Numbered from the stretch's first letter, positions 18,896 to 28,592 are shown. The stretch: 64,000 nucleotides of DNA from CAVVEQ01 sp963802095 (GCA_963802095.1 CAWDHI010000004.1:1-64000); one strand, 5' to 3'. The notes: a model not told the origin generated them from the sequence alone. Numbers and translations: made by a program.

Positions 18896-19921
18896 TCACT
18901 CCCCCACCGGAGTTCCACCCTCGCCTGCCAGGTTGGCTTCCCCTGGTTTTCCTTCCACAGGCGGCTTGATCTTCTTTTTACTCTTGCTGTTCTTCTGGTA
19001 TTCGTCAAATGCCACCGCCCCCAACAGGATGATGCCTCGCACGATGTATTGCGCATATGTGCTCCAACCTGCCAGCTGCATCCCGTTTCCCAGCACCGCC
19101 AGGACGAAAACACCCACCACCAGGGCGCCCATGTTCCCCTCGCCTCCCATGAAACTGATCCCGCCGATGATGGCCGCGGTCAGGATGGTGAACTCGATCC
19201 CCGGTCCAAACGCGGAACTGGTGGTGTTTGCTTTGGAAATCATCACCATGGTGGCCACCGCAACGAAAAATCCGCACAGGGCATACACTGAAGTTTTCAA
19301 AGCCCGGGTTTTAATCCCCGCCAGGCGCGAGGCTTCCTCGTTGCCCCCCAGCGCCATCACGTTCCAGCCGTACTTGGTCTTGGTGTAAACAAATGTAGCA
19401 AACAGAACCACGATCACCGTGAGAATGACATCAAAGGGCACTCCGAGTACTTTTCCCTTGGCGATAAATAAGAACTCCTCAGGGTAGCTGCGAAAAGTCT
19501 GCGACTGGGAGATGATGTAGGAGATACCCTGGAAAACCGTGCTGGTCGCGATGGTCACGATCAGGGGGAAGACTCGCACATTGGTGACGATCACCCCATT
19601 AAAAAGACCCAGGCCTGTGCCCAGCAGTAACCCTACAATAACTGCCAGCCAGGCAGGTGTCTGGTACTGCACCATCAGGATGGCGGTGACGATCCCCACC
19701 AGAGACATCTGCCAACCCACGGAAAGGTCGATCCCGCCCCCTATCATCACGAAGGAGAGTCCGATCGCCGCGATGATGAAGTAAGTATTCTGAGTGATGA
19801 TATTGGTTAGATTTCGTAGGGTGAAGAAATATGGACTGGTCAATGAGAATACCACCATCAATCCAAGAAGGATGAACATGATCGTGTATTTTTTCAAGCC
19901 ACTAAAATTGATCTTTCGCAT
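18896..19921 (-). CDS. Ribose-type ABC importer 1, permease
   Basis: 341 residues, about ten transmembrane helices, RbsC/MglC family (BPD_transp_2): GIDLSVGWQMSLVG, YAIGGNEE-like VMALGGNEEASRLAGIKT and GGISFMGGEGNMGALVVGV. It forms the membrane channel for the binding protein and ATPase encoded just upstream. The tail is lysine-rich (NSKSKKKIKPP). Its start has GGAAGAGG upstream and lies 12 bases past the ATPase stop. It is the last gene of the unit. Confidence 0.92.
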   Translation of the reverse strand: MRKINFSGLKKYTIMFILLGLMVVFSLTSPYFFTLRNLTNIITQNTYFIIAAIGLSFVMIGGGIDLSVGWQMSLVGIVTAILMVQYQTPAWLAVIVGLLLGTGLGLFNGVIVTNVRVFPLIVTIATSTVFQGISYIISQSQTFRSYPEEFLFIAKGKVLGVPFDVILTVIVVLFATFVYTKTKYGWNVMALGGNEEASRLAGIKTRALKTSVYALCGFFVAVATMVMISKANTTSSAFGPGIEFTILTAAIIGGISFMGGEGNMGALVVGVFVLAVLGNGMQLAGWSTYAQYIVRGIILLGAVAFDEYQKNSKSKKKIKPPVEGKPGEANLAGEGGTPVGE

Positions 19922-19933
19922 GGTGTCCTCTTC

Positions 19934-21418
19934 CTAACCTGGATGACCTGAAGCCAGCTCAATGACATGACGCTGGTCAAATTGTTCCCTGGGTACTTCC
20001 CCCATGAAACGCCCTTCAAAAAGCACGATCAACCGATCCGACATCCCCAGCAGTTCTTCCATTTCAGATGAAACCATGATGATCGCCTTCCCCTGGTCCA
20101 CCAGTTGATTCATCAGAATATAGATCTCCTGCTTCGTACCCACATCTATACCGCGGGTGGGTTCATCAAAAATCAGGATATTAGTATCCGCGGCGAGCGT
20201 CTTGGCAAGCACCACCTTCTGCTGGTTGCCTCCGGATAGGTTCTTCACCCGTTGCTCCACCGAAGGGGTGCGAATTTTCAATGTAGAGACATATTTTGAA
20301 ACGATGCTGTTCATTAACCTGGAGTTGACCAAAGAATACCGGGCTAACTTATTAAAGATGGCCAGGGTGATATTAAATTTCACCGTTGAATTCAGAATGA
20401 GACCCTGCCATTTACGATCCTCCGGGATCAACCCGATCCCGAAGCTGATCGCCTCGTCCGGGTTATTGATCTCCACTTTTTTTCCATTAATATAGATCTC
20501 TCCCCCATCCTTGGGCACCGCTCCGAAAAGGACGTTGACCATCTCCGTCCGACCGGAACCCACCAATCCTGCCACCCCCAGGATCTCACCTTTGCGAACC
20601 TCAAAGGAGATATTCTCATCCCCGTTTCCGCTCAGGTTCTTTACCTCCATCACCACTTCACCCGGCGGATTGTTGCGCTTGGGATAATATTCCTTGAATT
20701 CCCGCCCGACCATCAGGCTGATCAACTCCTTGCGGTTGGTTTTTGCGGTTTCCAGGGTTTTTACATAACGCCCGTCGCGCATGACGGTCACCCGGTCGGA
20801 GATGCGGAAGAGCTCCTCAATGCGGTGCGAAATATAAATGATGGTGATTCCGTTCTGCTTCAACTTGGCGACTATTAGGAACATCGTTTCCACTTCCGAA
20901 GCTGAAAGCGGCGCGCTGGGTTCATCCATGATCAGGATCTTCGCCTTCGTGGAAATGACCTTTGCGATCTCCACCAATTGTTTCTTGGCTGGGCTTAGAC
21001 TTCGGACTTTTGCGGATGGGTCAATATCAACATTCATATCCGCGAAGATCTGCCTGGATTTTTCCTTGAGATCCCTATGGTTGGTGAATAGACCTTCAGT
21101 TTCCCCCAGGAAAACATTCTGCGCCACCGTTAAGGATTCCACAAGGTTGAACTCCTGGTAGATCACCTTGATTCCCAGGTCTTTGGCGTGCGCCGGAGAG
21201 ATGCTTTTGTACTTCGCCCCTTCAAAAATGACCGCCCCGCTATCAGGCTCAATTGCTCCGGAGATGACCTTGATGAGGGTGGATTTGCCGGCTCCGTTCT
21301 CACCCAGAAGAGCGTGGATCTCACCCCGTTGGAATTCCATCGAAAAATCGTCCAGTGCGGTGACGCCAGGATACGTCTTGGTGATGTTCTGTATCGTTAG
21401 GATCGAATTTTCAGCCAT
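19934..21418 (-). CDS. Ribose-type ABC importer 1, ATPase
   Basis: 494 residues from the ATG at 21418, preceded by AGGAGAGG. Two fused ABC domains as in RbsA/MglA. Domain 1 has GENGAGKST and ILIMDEPSAPLS. Domain 2 has the degenerate P-loop GLVGSGRTEMV, signature NLSGGNQQKVVLAK and LIFDEPTRGIDVGTK. It energises monosaccharide or polyol uptake through the following permease. A long hairpin (21442-21483) separates it from the binding-protein gene. Confidence 0.93.
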   Translation of the reverse strand: MAENSILTIQNITKTYPGVTALDDFSMEFQRGEIHALLGENGAGKSTLIKVISGAIEPDSGAVIFEGAKYKSISPAHAKDLGIKVIYQEFNLVESLTVAQNVFLGETEGLFTNHRDLKEKSRQIFADMNVDIDPSAKVRSLSPAKKQLVEIAKVISTKAKILIMDEPSAPLSASEVETMFLIVAKLKQNGITIIYISHRIEELFRISDRVTVMRDGRYVKTLETAKTNRKELISLMVGREFKEYYPKRNNPPGEVVMEVKNLSGNGDENISFEVRKGEILGVAGLVGSGRTEMVNVLFGAVPKDGGEIYINGKKVEINNPDEAISFGIGLIPEDRKWQGLILNSTVKFNITLAIFNKLARYSLVNSRLMNSIVSKYVSTLKIRTPSVEQRVKNLSGGNQQKVVLAKTLAADTNILIFDEPTRGIDVGTKQEIYILMNQLVDQGKAIIMVSSEMEELLGMSDRLIVLFEGRFMGEVPREQFDQRHVIELASGHPG

Positions 21419-21441
21419 ACCTCTCCTGAACACAATAACAA

Positions 21442-21483
21442 GATGGGCTGGGGAAACCCGTTCGGGTTTGAACCCAGCCCATC
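21442..21483 (-). other. Intercistronic hairpin, importer 1
   Basis: GATGGGCTGGG (21442-21452) pairs with CCCAGCCCATC (21473-21483), and inside it AAACCCG (21454-21460) pairs with CGGGTTT (21463-21469). It lies between the binding-protein stop and the ATPase start. No T-run follows, so it is more likely an mRNA-stabilising or partial-termination element that keeps binding protein in excess. Confidence 0.7.
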
Positions 21484-21557
21484 ATTCTCTTTCCCGGTAA
21501 CCATCCTTCTTTTTTGGGAGAATGACCACCGGTTGGAGCTGAGTTAAGAGTATTATA

Positions 21558-22766
21558 TTATCCCGGAGGAGGACCTAACTTGATCTCCTCGGGGGTTCCG
21601 GTCGGTACCTGGAAAACCTCTGTATCCTGGATAGGCAAGCCCATCAGTTTACCGTCCACGACTGTGACGATATCCAGGGGGTCGTAGATGATCTTGGTGA
21701 TATCGCCGCCGAGCATCTTGCCAACGATTTCCATCGTTCTCCCAATCAGGTCGCCGCCGAACCGGATGGTCCCACGGAAGACAGTTTTATTGTTCGCGGA
21801 ATCCAGAACCGCCGCACCTTCGGGGCCGATCATTCCAACACCAAAAACTGCCACTTTGTTGAGATCATCGATTGCGCTTACCCCAGCACCCTTGGCATAC
21901 TCATCGAGAATTGCCTGGGATGCCCCCATGGCGCCATCTCCGGCATACGCCAGGATAAGCTTGACATTCGGGTTGGTGGTCAGAATATTCTGAACAGCGG
22001 TCTGCCCGGCCTGGAACATTTCCGCCTGGGTATTTGCAACAACCTTCACCTTGGATGAGTACGCGGGGTTTGCCACCCGATCGGCTTCGCCAACGACCTT
22101 GCCGGTGGCATCAATATATTCGCCCTTCACGTTTTTCAACCAAGGTTCCGCGATCATTTTCATCCCGGCGGAACGAGCCGCGGCATCCGTATTCAAGGTC
22201 GATTCGAGGATGGCGGTTTCAATGGAACCATCAGGGGCATCCGGGTAGGTTTTATCCACCCATTCTTTGGCCATGTATGCTTCGTAGCTCCCTGCCAGGA
22301 ACTGGTTCATCATCATGACGCTATCATAGGCTTTTTCGTCACCGGGATCTCCACCGACAACCAGAACTTTCACCTCGGCATCGCGGGCAGCGATCAGCTT
22401 CGGAACCAGGCTGGAAGCTTCCGCCGGCATTGCAAATAGAAATGCAGGTTTCATGGCGGTGAAGTTTTCCACCTGGGTTGCCTGGGTATTCGGGTTCCCG
22501 TCGGCGCTGGCTACCTGGACATCGTATTGATCCCCAAAGGCACCTTTGAACGCATCGTTAAATGCAAGCATCAGGGGATTATCGAGCGCAGGTAATGCTA
22601 CCGCCAGGACAGGCTTTCCTGCCGGTTGGGCGGGAGCCTCGGTGTCGGCTGGTGCTGCTGGCTGAGCCGGTGCTTCGGTGGCAGCGGGAGCCGCAGGCTG
22701 GCAAGCAGCCAACAGGAATGCACCTACCAGGAAAATAGATAGAACAGTCAAAATCTTCTTACTCAT
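21558..22766 (-). CDS. Sugar-binding lipoprotein of ABC importer 1
   Basis: 402 residues from the ATG at 22766, which has AAAGGAGAAG upstream. The lipoprotein signal ends in FLLAAC, then comes a Pro/Ala/Thr/Glu-rich linker. The mature part is a periplasmic-binding-protein type 1 sugar domain (RbsB-like): VLAVALPALDNPLMLAFNDAF, LVVGGDPGDE, LILAYAGDGAMGA. It sits on the outer face of the membrane and delivers ligand to the permease. Ligand unknown; its promoter shares an operator with the catabolic arms at 33 and 34.7 kb, so the ligand may feed those genes. Confidence 0.9.
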   Translation of the reverse strand: MSKKILTVLSIFLVGAFLLAACQPAAPAATEAPAQPAAPADTEAPAQPAGKPVLAVALPALDNPLMLAFNDAFKGAFGDQYDVQVASADGNPNTQATQVENFTAMKPAFLFAMPAEASSLVPKLIAARDAEVKVLVVGGDPGDEKAYDSVMMMNQFLAGSYEAYMAKEWVDKTYPDAPDGSIETAILESTLNTDAAARSAGMKMIAEPWLKNVKGEYIDATGKVVGEADRVANPAYSSKVKVVANTQAEMFQAGQTAVQNILTTNPNVKLILAYAGDGAMGASQAILDEYAKGAGVSAIDDLNKVAVFGVGMIGPEGAAVLDSANNKTVFRGTIRFGGDLIGRTMEIVGKMLGGDITKIIYDPLDIVTVVDGKLMGLPIQDTEVFQVPTGTPEEIKLGPPPG

Positions 22767-22899
22767 TTTCTTCTCCTTTTTGAAAAGATTAACCACTCAC
22801 AGTTTGACATTCTTTGTAGCTTCGGAACGGTTTCTTATTGCCTGGAAAGAAAATTTATGTTTGACCCTCTCTCTACCTCCTTGTAGCATCATTTAATAA

Positions 22900-22960
22900 G
22901 TTTCACTACATGAAACTATGTTTCAATTATTAGTATACGCTTTTTCTACCGCATTGTCAA
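22900..22960 (-). promoter_or_regulatory. Promoter and palindromic operator, importer 1
   Basis: On the minus strand TTGACA (22955-22960), a 17-bp spacer and TATACT (22932-22937). Across and below the start point lie two overlapping palindromes: TGAAACTATGTTTCA (22911-22925) and GTTTCA-N5-TGAAAC (22900-22916). The first resembles the KdgR-type box of IclR-family regulators. The second matches sites at 33217-33233 and 34689-34705. The -35 abuts the stop codon of the upstream MBL gene. Confidence 0.75.
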
Positions 22961-23764
22961 TCAGGATAATTTACTAGGGTCGTAAATGATCGTCCCTAAA
23001 CCGTGCTTCCACAACAACCCCTCACCGGCAAATGTCTGGGTGGGCTCGCCGATCCCCGGGCTGGCAAGGATCTCGCCGCAACAGGTGAGCAGGTCTTCCA
23101 GGTTTCCCCTCCCCAGCGGAGCGGGAAGATGCCCCGGCAGGAGCGTTTCGAAATCCCTGGCCTGCAGCTTTTGAAGGCTCGCCAGGTAGAACCGCAGCGG
23201 CAGGGAGTGCTTCAGGTACATCCAGACCGGGGTTTCCACGATCATATCTCCGGTGAATAGGACCTTTTCCGCCTCACTCAAAAGTGATACACAGCCGGGG
23301 GTGTGCCCGGGGATCTCGAGGACTCCGAATTTTCTTCCTCCCAGGTCGAATATCATTCCCTCGCTCAGCGGATGAAACGTTATCTCCCGGAAATGAACCA
23401 ACCCCGCCAGCATTCGTTGATATGCCGGGGTTCCATCTCCGTGGAAGTTCTTGATATCATCCCGGCGGAATTCGTCGGCGCACATCCGCCGCATGATGCG
23501 CTCATCAGCCGGGTGCAGATATGCTTCTTCGAACCCGCCATTTCCGCCGGCATGGTCGGGATGCCCGTGGGTGTTCACCACGATCACCGGCAGAGGTGTC
23601 AGCAAGCGCACCAACCCTGCCAGATCCCCCACCCCCATCCCTGTATCCACCAATAGTGCTTTTTCTTCCCCCAAAACCAGGTACATCTGATCGTTGGCTG
23701 GTCCGCTGATGGACCAGATCCCCTCCCCGATCAGGCTTGTTTTAAAATAATCCTTTGCGATCAT
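22961..23764 (-). CDS. Metallo-beta-lactamase-fold hydrolase
   Basis: 267 residues. The binuclear metal site is given by THGHPDHAGG (HxHxDH), IPGHTPGCVSLL and a later GDMIVETP and LLPGHLP. Relatives include glyoxalase II and many thioester or lactone hydrolases; the substrate cannot be read from sequence. The ATG overlaps the stop of the esterase gene (ATGA), so the two are translationally coupled. They lie between two importer units, suggesting hydrolysis of an esterified or lactone-containing import product. Confidence 0.82.
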   Translation of the reverse strand: MIAKDYFKTSLIGEGIWSISGPANDQMYLVLGEEKALLVDTGMGVGDLAGLVRLLTPLPVIVVNTHGHPDHAGGNGGFEEAYLHPADERIMRRMCADEFRRDDIKNFHGDGTPAYQRMLAGLVHFREITFHPLSEGMIFDLGGRKFGVLEIPGHTPGCVSLLSEAEKVLFTGDMIVETPVWMYLKHSLPLRFYLASLQKLQARDFETLLPGHLPAPLGRGNLEDLLTCCGEILASPGIGEPTQTFAGEGLLWKHGLGTIIYDPSKLS

Positions 23765-24699
23765 TTCTTAAGGATTGAGTCCAGGAAATCCAGCACCCGC
23801 TCCGTGTTTTCATGGGTTTCGAAGGCAGGATCGGCATGATAGACCCCGGACAGCAGTTCCAGGATCACCCTCTCTTTGCCGGCTGCTTTTTCGATCGCCC
23901 CCGCAAAGTGGATGGATTGTTCCACCGGTACGAGCTGGTCGAGCAGCCCGTGCTGGATGAGAAATGGTGGGGTATGCGCGGAAACATACGTCATCGGGCT
24001 GGCCTTCCGTACCAGATCAGGCACTTCTGTAATCAGCCTGCCCAATAGGAGGGATTCCGGGGATTCGGGCTGGGAGTGGTCCGCAACGCCCTTCCCGCTT
24101 GCTTTGAGCTCCTCATCCATCTGGAGAAAGTCTTCCGTGGGGCCAAACCAATCCACCACTGCCTGAACGGAGCATTCCTGGTCCGGATTGCCCATCGAAA
24201 GGTCCTCCAGCTCTTTGACTCCGGCACTGGTTCCAACCAGCGCGCTGAGATGCCCCCCAGCCGAGCCGCCCCAGGCAGCGATCCGGTCCGGGTCGAACCC
24301 GTATTTCTTCGCGTTGCCGCGGATAAAGCGGATGGCCGCCTTGCAGTCGAATATCTGCGCCGGGAAGATCGCCTCCCCGCTCAGTCGGTATTCGATGCAC
24401 ACCACCGCGTATCCGCGTTTCAGACCTTCCAGCATGGGAAGTTGCTGCACATCCCGCTTGTTTCCCAACATCCAGGCGCCCCCGTGGATGACCGCGATCA
24501 CGGGGAAAGGCCCCTTCCCTTCTTCCGGAAGGTAGATATCCAGGCGTTGGGTGGGGGATTGATTGGCGTAGGGAACCTCCAGCCATTTGTGCTTGTAGAT
24601 ACTGGTGTCCATCATCGGAGGAGGACCTGGCGGGCGGCCAAAATCGGGACCCATCGGCGGATGCTCAGTATTTTCAAAAGGGATGAGAGGATTATTCAT
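23761..24699 (-). CDS. Alpha/beta hydrolase (esterase, BD-FAE/HSL-like)
   Basis: 312 residues. Oxyanion motif VIHGGAWMLGNK, nucleophile elbow GGSAGGHLSALVG, acid in HGLLDQLVPVEQS and catalytic His in GVYHADPAF. No signal peptide; the N-terminus is Pro/Met-rich (GPDFGRPPGPPPMM). This is the pattern of carboxylesterases that remove acyl or feruloyl groups from plant carbohydrate fragments. GGTGATAT lies before the ATG. The downstream MBL gene overlaps by four bases. Confidence 0.82.
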   Translation of the reverse strand: MNNPLIPFENTEHPPMGPDFGRPPGPPPMMDTSIYKHKWLEVPYANQSPTQRLDIYLPEEGKGPFPVIAVIHGGAWMLGNKRDVQQLPMLEGLKRGYAVVCIEYRLSGEAIFPAQIFDCKAAIRFIRGNAKKYGFDPDRIAAWGGSAGGHLSALVGTSAGVKELEDLSMGNPDQECSVQAVVDWFGPTEDFLQMDEELKASGKGVADHSQPESPESLLLGRLITEVPDLVRKASPMTYVSAHTPPFLIQHGLLDQLVPVEQSIHFAGAIEKAAGKERVILELLSGVYHADPAFETHENTERVLDFLDSILKK

Positions 24700-24729
24700 A
24701 TATCACCTGAATGACAAATATTATTACAC

Positions 24730-24849
24730 TCAAGATTGTAAGGAAACCTGCACCACGGTTTCTTTGGCCTTACGGTTCTTATGGTACACATCAAACCCCA
24801 CCGCGGTGGGAAGGCTCACCACCATCCAGTTTGTGTTCACCCCGGCAAA
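24730..24849 (-). pseudogene. C-terminal relic of a sugar ABC permease
   Basis: A 39-residue open stretch just after the importer 2 permease ends in GFDVYHKNRKAKETVVQVSLQS and then a stop. This mirrors the end of that permease (IDVYQKNRKAKATVAKVTA). It lacks a start codon and the rest of the protein. The simplest reading is a duplicated permease whose body has been deleted. It occupies most of the gap 24700-24886. Confidence 0.55.
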
Positions 24850-24886
24850 GCGGACAGTTTCTTCACCTCTGAAACGGCAAGGTCAT

Positions 24887-25888
24887 CTACGCGGTAACTT
24901 TCGCGACAGTTGCTTTCGCTTTTCGATTCTTCTGATAAACGTCAATTGCTACAGCGATCAATAGGACGGCACCTTTAACCACAGTTTGCGAAAAATCAGG
25001 AAAGCTGGCCAACTGCATGGCATTGTTGAGCACACCAATGATGAGGATACCAACGACTAAACCAAAGACGCTGCCTTCCCCCCCTTTGAAGCTGACTCCA
25101 CCTAGAAGGGCAGCGGTTAGGCAGTCGAATTCGAGTCCCTGGCCTGTGACAGTCTGGCCCGCAAAAACTCTGGAGAGAAGCAATACCGAAGTGATCGCAG
25201 CGGTAAAACCGCAGATCATAAACAGGAATACTTTCATCCGGCTGATACGCACACCTGCAAGCCGGGCAGCTTCTTCATTTCCGCCTAATGCAAACACCCG
25301 TCTGCCAAAGTAGGTCTTATTAAGGACGAAAGCCCCAACCAACGCCACGATAATCCATACAATGACAGGGACCGGGATTCCCCCAACGTATCCCTGGCCA
25401 AGCCAGCGGAAGGAATCGGGGAACCCCATGATATTTCTGGACATATTGATGATATATCCAATGCCTTTAAAAATAGCAGCAGTGCCCAGGGTAATAATGA
25501 GTGGATGTACCTTAAGGGTAATTGAGAGCAAGCCATTGATCGCACCAAGCATTAAACCTACTCCCAAAATCAGAGGGATTGCCACTACGGGATCCATCTT
25601 CCCATAAACCATCATGATCGATAAAAGGACATTGGTTAGAACGACCTGGGAACCAATCGAGAGATCAATGCCACCGCTGATCATGACAAACATAAGTCCG
25701 ACTGCCGCAATTCCAGAAAATGACACCTGCCGAATTAAGGTACGCAGGTTTCCAAAGGTCATGAAGTTGGGCGCGATAAATGTGAAGAGGATCAATAATG
25801 ACAGCAGGATAAGAAATGGGACATTCTTTTTCATGAGTGATGTGATGCGGGTACCAAAGTTTTTCGAAGAAACAGAATTTTGAGTCAT
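24887..25888 (-). CDS. Ribose-type ABC importer 2, permease
   Basis: 333 residues, RbsC-like: GGIDLSIGSQVVL, FALGGNEEAARLAGVRIS, LLGGVSFKGGEGSVFGLVVG. A GTG (25891) and ATG (25888) are adjacent; AGAGGAAT lies upstream and the ATG is chosen. It partners with the ATPase and lipoprotein encoded next to it. The permease relic lies immediately downstream of its stop. Confidence 0.92.
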   Translation of the reverse strand: MTQNSVSSKNFGTRITSLMKKNVPFLILLSLLILFTFIAPNFMTFGNLRTLIRQVSFSGIAAVGLMFVMISGGIDLSIGSQVVLTNVLLSIMMVYGKMDPVVAIPLILGVGLMLGAINGLLSITLKVHPLIITLGTAAIFKGIGYIINMSRNIMGFPDSFRWLGQGYVGGIPVPVIVWIIVALVGAFVLNKTYFGRRVFALGGNEEAARLAGVRISRMKVFLFMICGFTAAITSVLLLSRVFAGQTVTGQGLEFDCLTAALLGGVSFKGGEGSVFGLVVGILIIGVLNNAMQLASFPDFSQTVVKGAVLLIAVAIDVYQKNRKAKATVAKVTA

Positions 25889-25906
25889 CACGTATTCCTC
25901 TAATAG

Positions 25907-27394
25907 TTAATGGGTTCCAGATGCAAGGTCGAGAATGTAATGTTGATTAAAATTGTTTTGTTGGACTTCTCCAGCCAATTCGCCTTCGCACATGACGATG
26001 ATCCGGTCGGACATCCCCAACAATTCCTCCATGTCTGAAGAGATCATCACGATCGCGATCCCATTATCGGCCAATTCAGTCATTAAATGATAGATCTCCT
26101 GTTTTGCGCCAACATCAATCCCGCGGGTCGGTTCGTCAAAGATCAGAATATCCGATTCAGCAGCCAACGATTTCGCAAGTACAACTTTTTGTTGATTGCC
26201 GCCGCTTAAATTGATCACCTGCTGCTGTAAACTGGGGGTCTTGATATTGATCCTATCTTTATATTTGTTGGCAATGCTATCTTCAACTTTCGTATTGACA
26301 ACGCCATATTTCGAGATGCGTTTAACGATCGGAAAGCTGATGTTCCATTTGACAGCCATATCAAGGAACAGCCCCTGCCCCTTTCGGTCCTCGGTAAGAA
26401 ATCCGATCTTATGCTCAATGGCATCTGAAGGCGACTTGATCTTTACCGGGTTCCCGTTGATCAAGATCTCGCCGTGTTCCATGGGGGCAGCGCCAAACAG
26501 AAGCTGAGCCAACTCCGTTCGACCCGCACCCACCAACCCGGAAACCCCCAATATTTCACCTTTCCTCAATGAGAAAGAGATATTTCGATCCCCATTCCCG
26601 GTGAGGTTGCGAACTTCCAAGGCAATCTCCCCGGGCGGGTTTTTTCGCCGGGGATAACTTTCTTTCAGTTCCCGGCCGACCATAAGGTTGATCAGTTCCT
26701 GCCGGTTGGTATCTTTGGTTAATTTTGTCGCGATATAGCAACCATCCCGCATTACGCTCACGCGGTCAGAGACCTGGAACACCTCTTCGAGGCGATGCGA
26801 AATATAAATGATCGTCACACCTTTTTGTTTTAATTGATCAATGATCTTGAACATCAGCCCTACTTCCGTAACGCTCAGCGGAGCAGAGGGTTCGTCCATG
26901 ATCAATATTTTCACATTTTTAGATACAGCTTTTGCAATTTCAACGATCTGTTGTTCGGCGATTGATAAATCCTGCACCGCGCTTCGCGGGTCGATATTCA
27001 CGCCAAATTGATCCAGGACTTTTGCGGCTTTTTTCTCGGTTTCTTTGGCGCTAAATAGCTTTGCGTTTTCATTTTTTTCGCACAAATATATGTTCTCTGC
27101 AACGGATAATGCGGGAACAAGGTTAAACTCCTGATAGATCACCTCAATCCCAAGGCTCTTGGAAAGAGCTGGGGTGATCTTAGGATATTCCTGTCCATGA
27201 ATTTTTATAATTCCTGAATCTATATCGATAGCCCCGGCCACCGCTTTAATTAGTGTGGATTTGCCGGCGCCATTTTCCCCCAGCAAGGCGTGAACCTCGC
27301 CTGCAACAAAATTCATGGAAACATTATTGAGGGCCAGCACACCCGGGTATCTTTTGGTGATACTTTCCAGGGATAAAACTACCTTGGCATCCAT
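25907..27394 (-). CDS. Ribose-type ABC importer 2, ATPase
   Basis: 495 residues from the ATG at 27394. Two ABC domains: GENGAGKSTL and ILIMDEPSAPLS in the first; GLVGAGRTELAQ, NLSGGNQQKVVLAK and FDEPTRGIDVGAK in the second. It is closely similar to the importer 1 ATPase (shared PGEIALEVRNLTGNGD / PGEVVMEVKNLSGNGD), so the two units look like an ancient duplication. A C-rich hairpin separates it from the binding-protein gene. Confidence 0.93.
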   Translation of the reverse strand: MDAKVVLSLESITKRYPGVLALNNVSMNFVAGEVHALLGENGAGKSTLIKAVAGAIDIDSGIIKIHGQEYPKITPALSKSLGIEVIYQEFNLVPALSVAENIYLCEKNENAKLFSAKETEKKAAKVLDQFGVNIDPRSAVQDLSIAEQQIVEIAKAVSKNVKILIMDEPSAPLSVTEVGLMFKIIDQLKQKGVTIIYISHRLEEVFQVSDRVSVMRDGCYIATKLTKDTNRQELINLMVGRELKESYPRRKNPPGEIALEVRNLTGNGDRNISFSLRKGEILGVSGLVGAGRTELAQLLFGAAPMEHGEILINGNPVKIKSPSDAIEHKIGFLTEDRKGQGLFLDMAVKWNISFPIVKRISKYGVVNTKVEDSIANKYKDRINIKTPSLQQQVINLSGGNQQKVVLAKSLAAESDILIFDEPTRGIDVGAKQEIYHLMTELADNGIAIVMISSDMEELLGMSDRIIVMCEGELAGEVQQNNFNQHYILDLASGTH

Positions 27395-27418
27395 TCCTTT
27401 TTTCACCTCGAATTTCTT

Positions 27419-27446
27419 ATTGAAGGGGGGTTTCCCCCCCTTCAAT
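27419..27446 (-). other. Intercistronic hairpin, importer 2
   Basis: ATTGAAGGGGGG (27419-27430) pairs perfectly with its complement at 27435-27446 around a 4-base loop, between the binding-protein stop and the ATPase start. It is the counterpart of the hairpins in importers 1 and 3. Confidence 0.75.
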
Positions 27447-27473
27447 AATGGTATCAACAAAAACCCGTAAGTT

Positions 27474-28592
27474 CTATTTTAGTGTGGTGAAATCGCAAGT
27501 GATCGGTTCCAGAACATCGTTGATGATGTTGGGATGTTCCACACCCTGTAACATTTTCTTGACCTGCTCGTAGGTAGCCTGGTCGAGTGAAGTTCCACCG
27601 ATTGCGACAAAACCCTTATAGGGATCCTGGCAGCTGGTGACGACGGGGATCTGGGAAGGATCCATATCGCCTGCAAAGACGCCGAAATCAGCCAGGTTCA
27701 CATTGGGCAGCGCCTTGATGGCGTTGGCAATGCCCTGGGCATGGGCTGTGGATTGTCCAATAAACACCTTGATGTTTGGATTCGCAGTTAATGCGTTTTC
27801 GGCAGCAGCTTGACCGGCGGGGATGCTATCTGTAGAAAGATCCAAATCCATGACAAGCTTGGCTTTGGGGCATATGTCTTTGATGGTCAGGTAACCTTGA
27901 TGGCGCAAGTTCATCCCAACACTGGCACTGGCGCCACCAATGATCGCTGTTTCAACACTCCCATCGGCAGCATCCGGGTAACGGGCTTCGATAAAATCGC
28001 ATGCCATCTTGGCAACTTTTTGACCATCCTCTTTTTGGCTGGTGTGCATAATGGCATCAAATGGCGCAAGCTGAAGCGGCGGAACACCCATCACAGTGAT
28101 GCCGGCCTCTTTGGCTTGTTCAACGGAGGGCAGCAACTGGGCAAACTCTCCAGCGGCCATGACGTACATGAAATCGACGTCCATTGAAATACAGTTCTCG
28201 ATCTGGTCGAATTGCTGATTTAATCCACCTTCATCCGCCCCGAAGACCCTTACTTCCACGCCATCAGCCTTGAATTTCTCGGTAACTGAAGTTGCCACGC
28301 CGTTCAAGAACGGATTGGCAAGGGACGGGATGACATAGCATATTACTTTGCCATTAATATCAAAAGGCGCACCGGGCTGTGCCGGGACCATGGTAACTTC
28401 GGTGTCCTCAGCCGGGGCTTCTTCCGCGGGAGCGGGGGCAGCCGGTTCTTCAGCCGCCGGAGCGGCGGGCTCTTCCGATGCAGGAGCAGCGGGTTCTTCA
28501 GCCGCCGGGGCAGGAGCCGCTGCAGGCGCGCAAGCTGCCAGCATCACAGACGCGATCATCAAAATCGAAACGATCAGAAATAACTTTTTCAT
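27474..28592 (-). CDS. Sugar-binding lipoprotein of ABC importer 2
   Basis: 372 residues from the ATG at 28592 (GTG at 28595 also possible) with AGGAGAG upstream. Lipobox VMLAAC, then a long Ala/Pro/Glu linker, then a type 1 periplasmic-binding domain (ICYVIPSLANPFLNGVATSV, VRVFGADEGG, VFIGQSTAHAQGIANA, FGVFAGDMDPSQI). It is an RbsB-like ligand-delivery protein. It follows the aldehyde oxidoreductase and MoaD-like genes on the same strand and may be read through from them. Its upstream region has AGTGAAAC but only as a half-site. Confidence 0.9.
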   Translation of the reverse strand: MKKLFLIVSILMIASVMLAACAPAAAPAPAAEEPAAPASEEPAAPAAEEPAAPAPAEEAPAEDTEVTMVPAQPGAPFDINGKVICYVIPSLANPFLNGVATSVTEKFKADGVEVRVFGADEGGLNQQFDQIENCISMDVDFMYVMAAGEFAQLLPSVEQAKEAGITVMGVPPLQLAPFDAIMHTSQKEDGQKVAKMACDFIEARYPDAADGSVETAIIGGASASVGMNLRHQGYLTIKDICPKAKLVMDLDLSTDSIPAGQAAAENALTANPNIKVFIGQSTAHAQGIANAIKALPNVNLADFGVFAGDMDPSQIPVVTSCQDPYKGFVAIGGTSLDQATYEQVKKMLQGVEHPNIINDVLEPITCDFTTLK

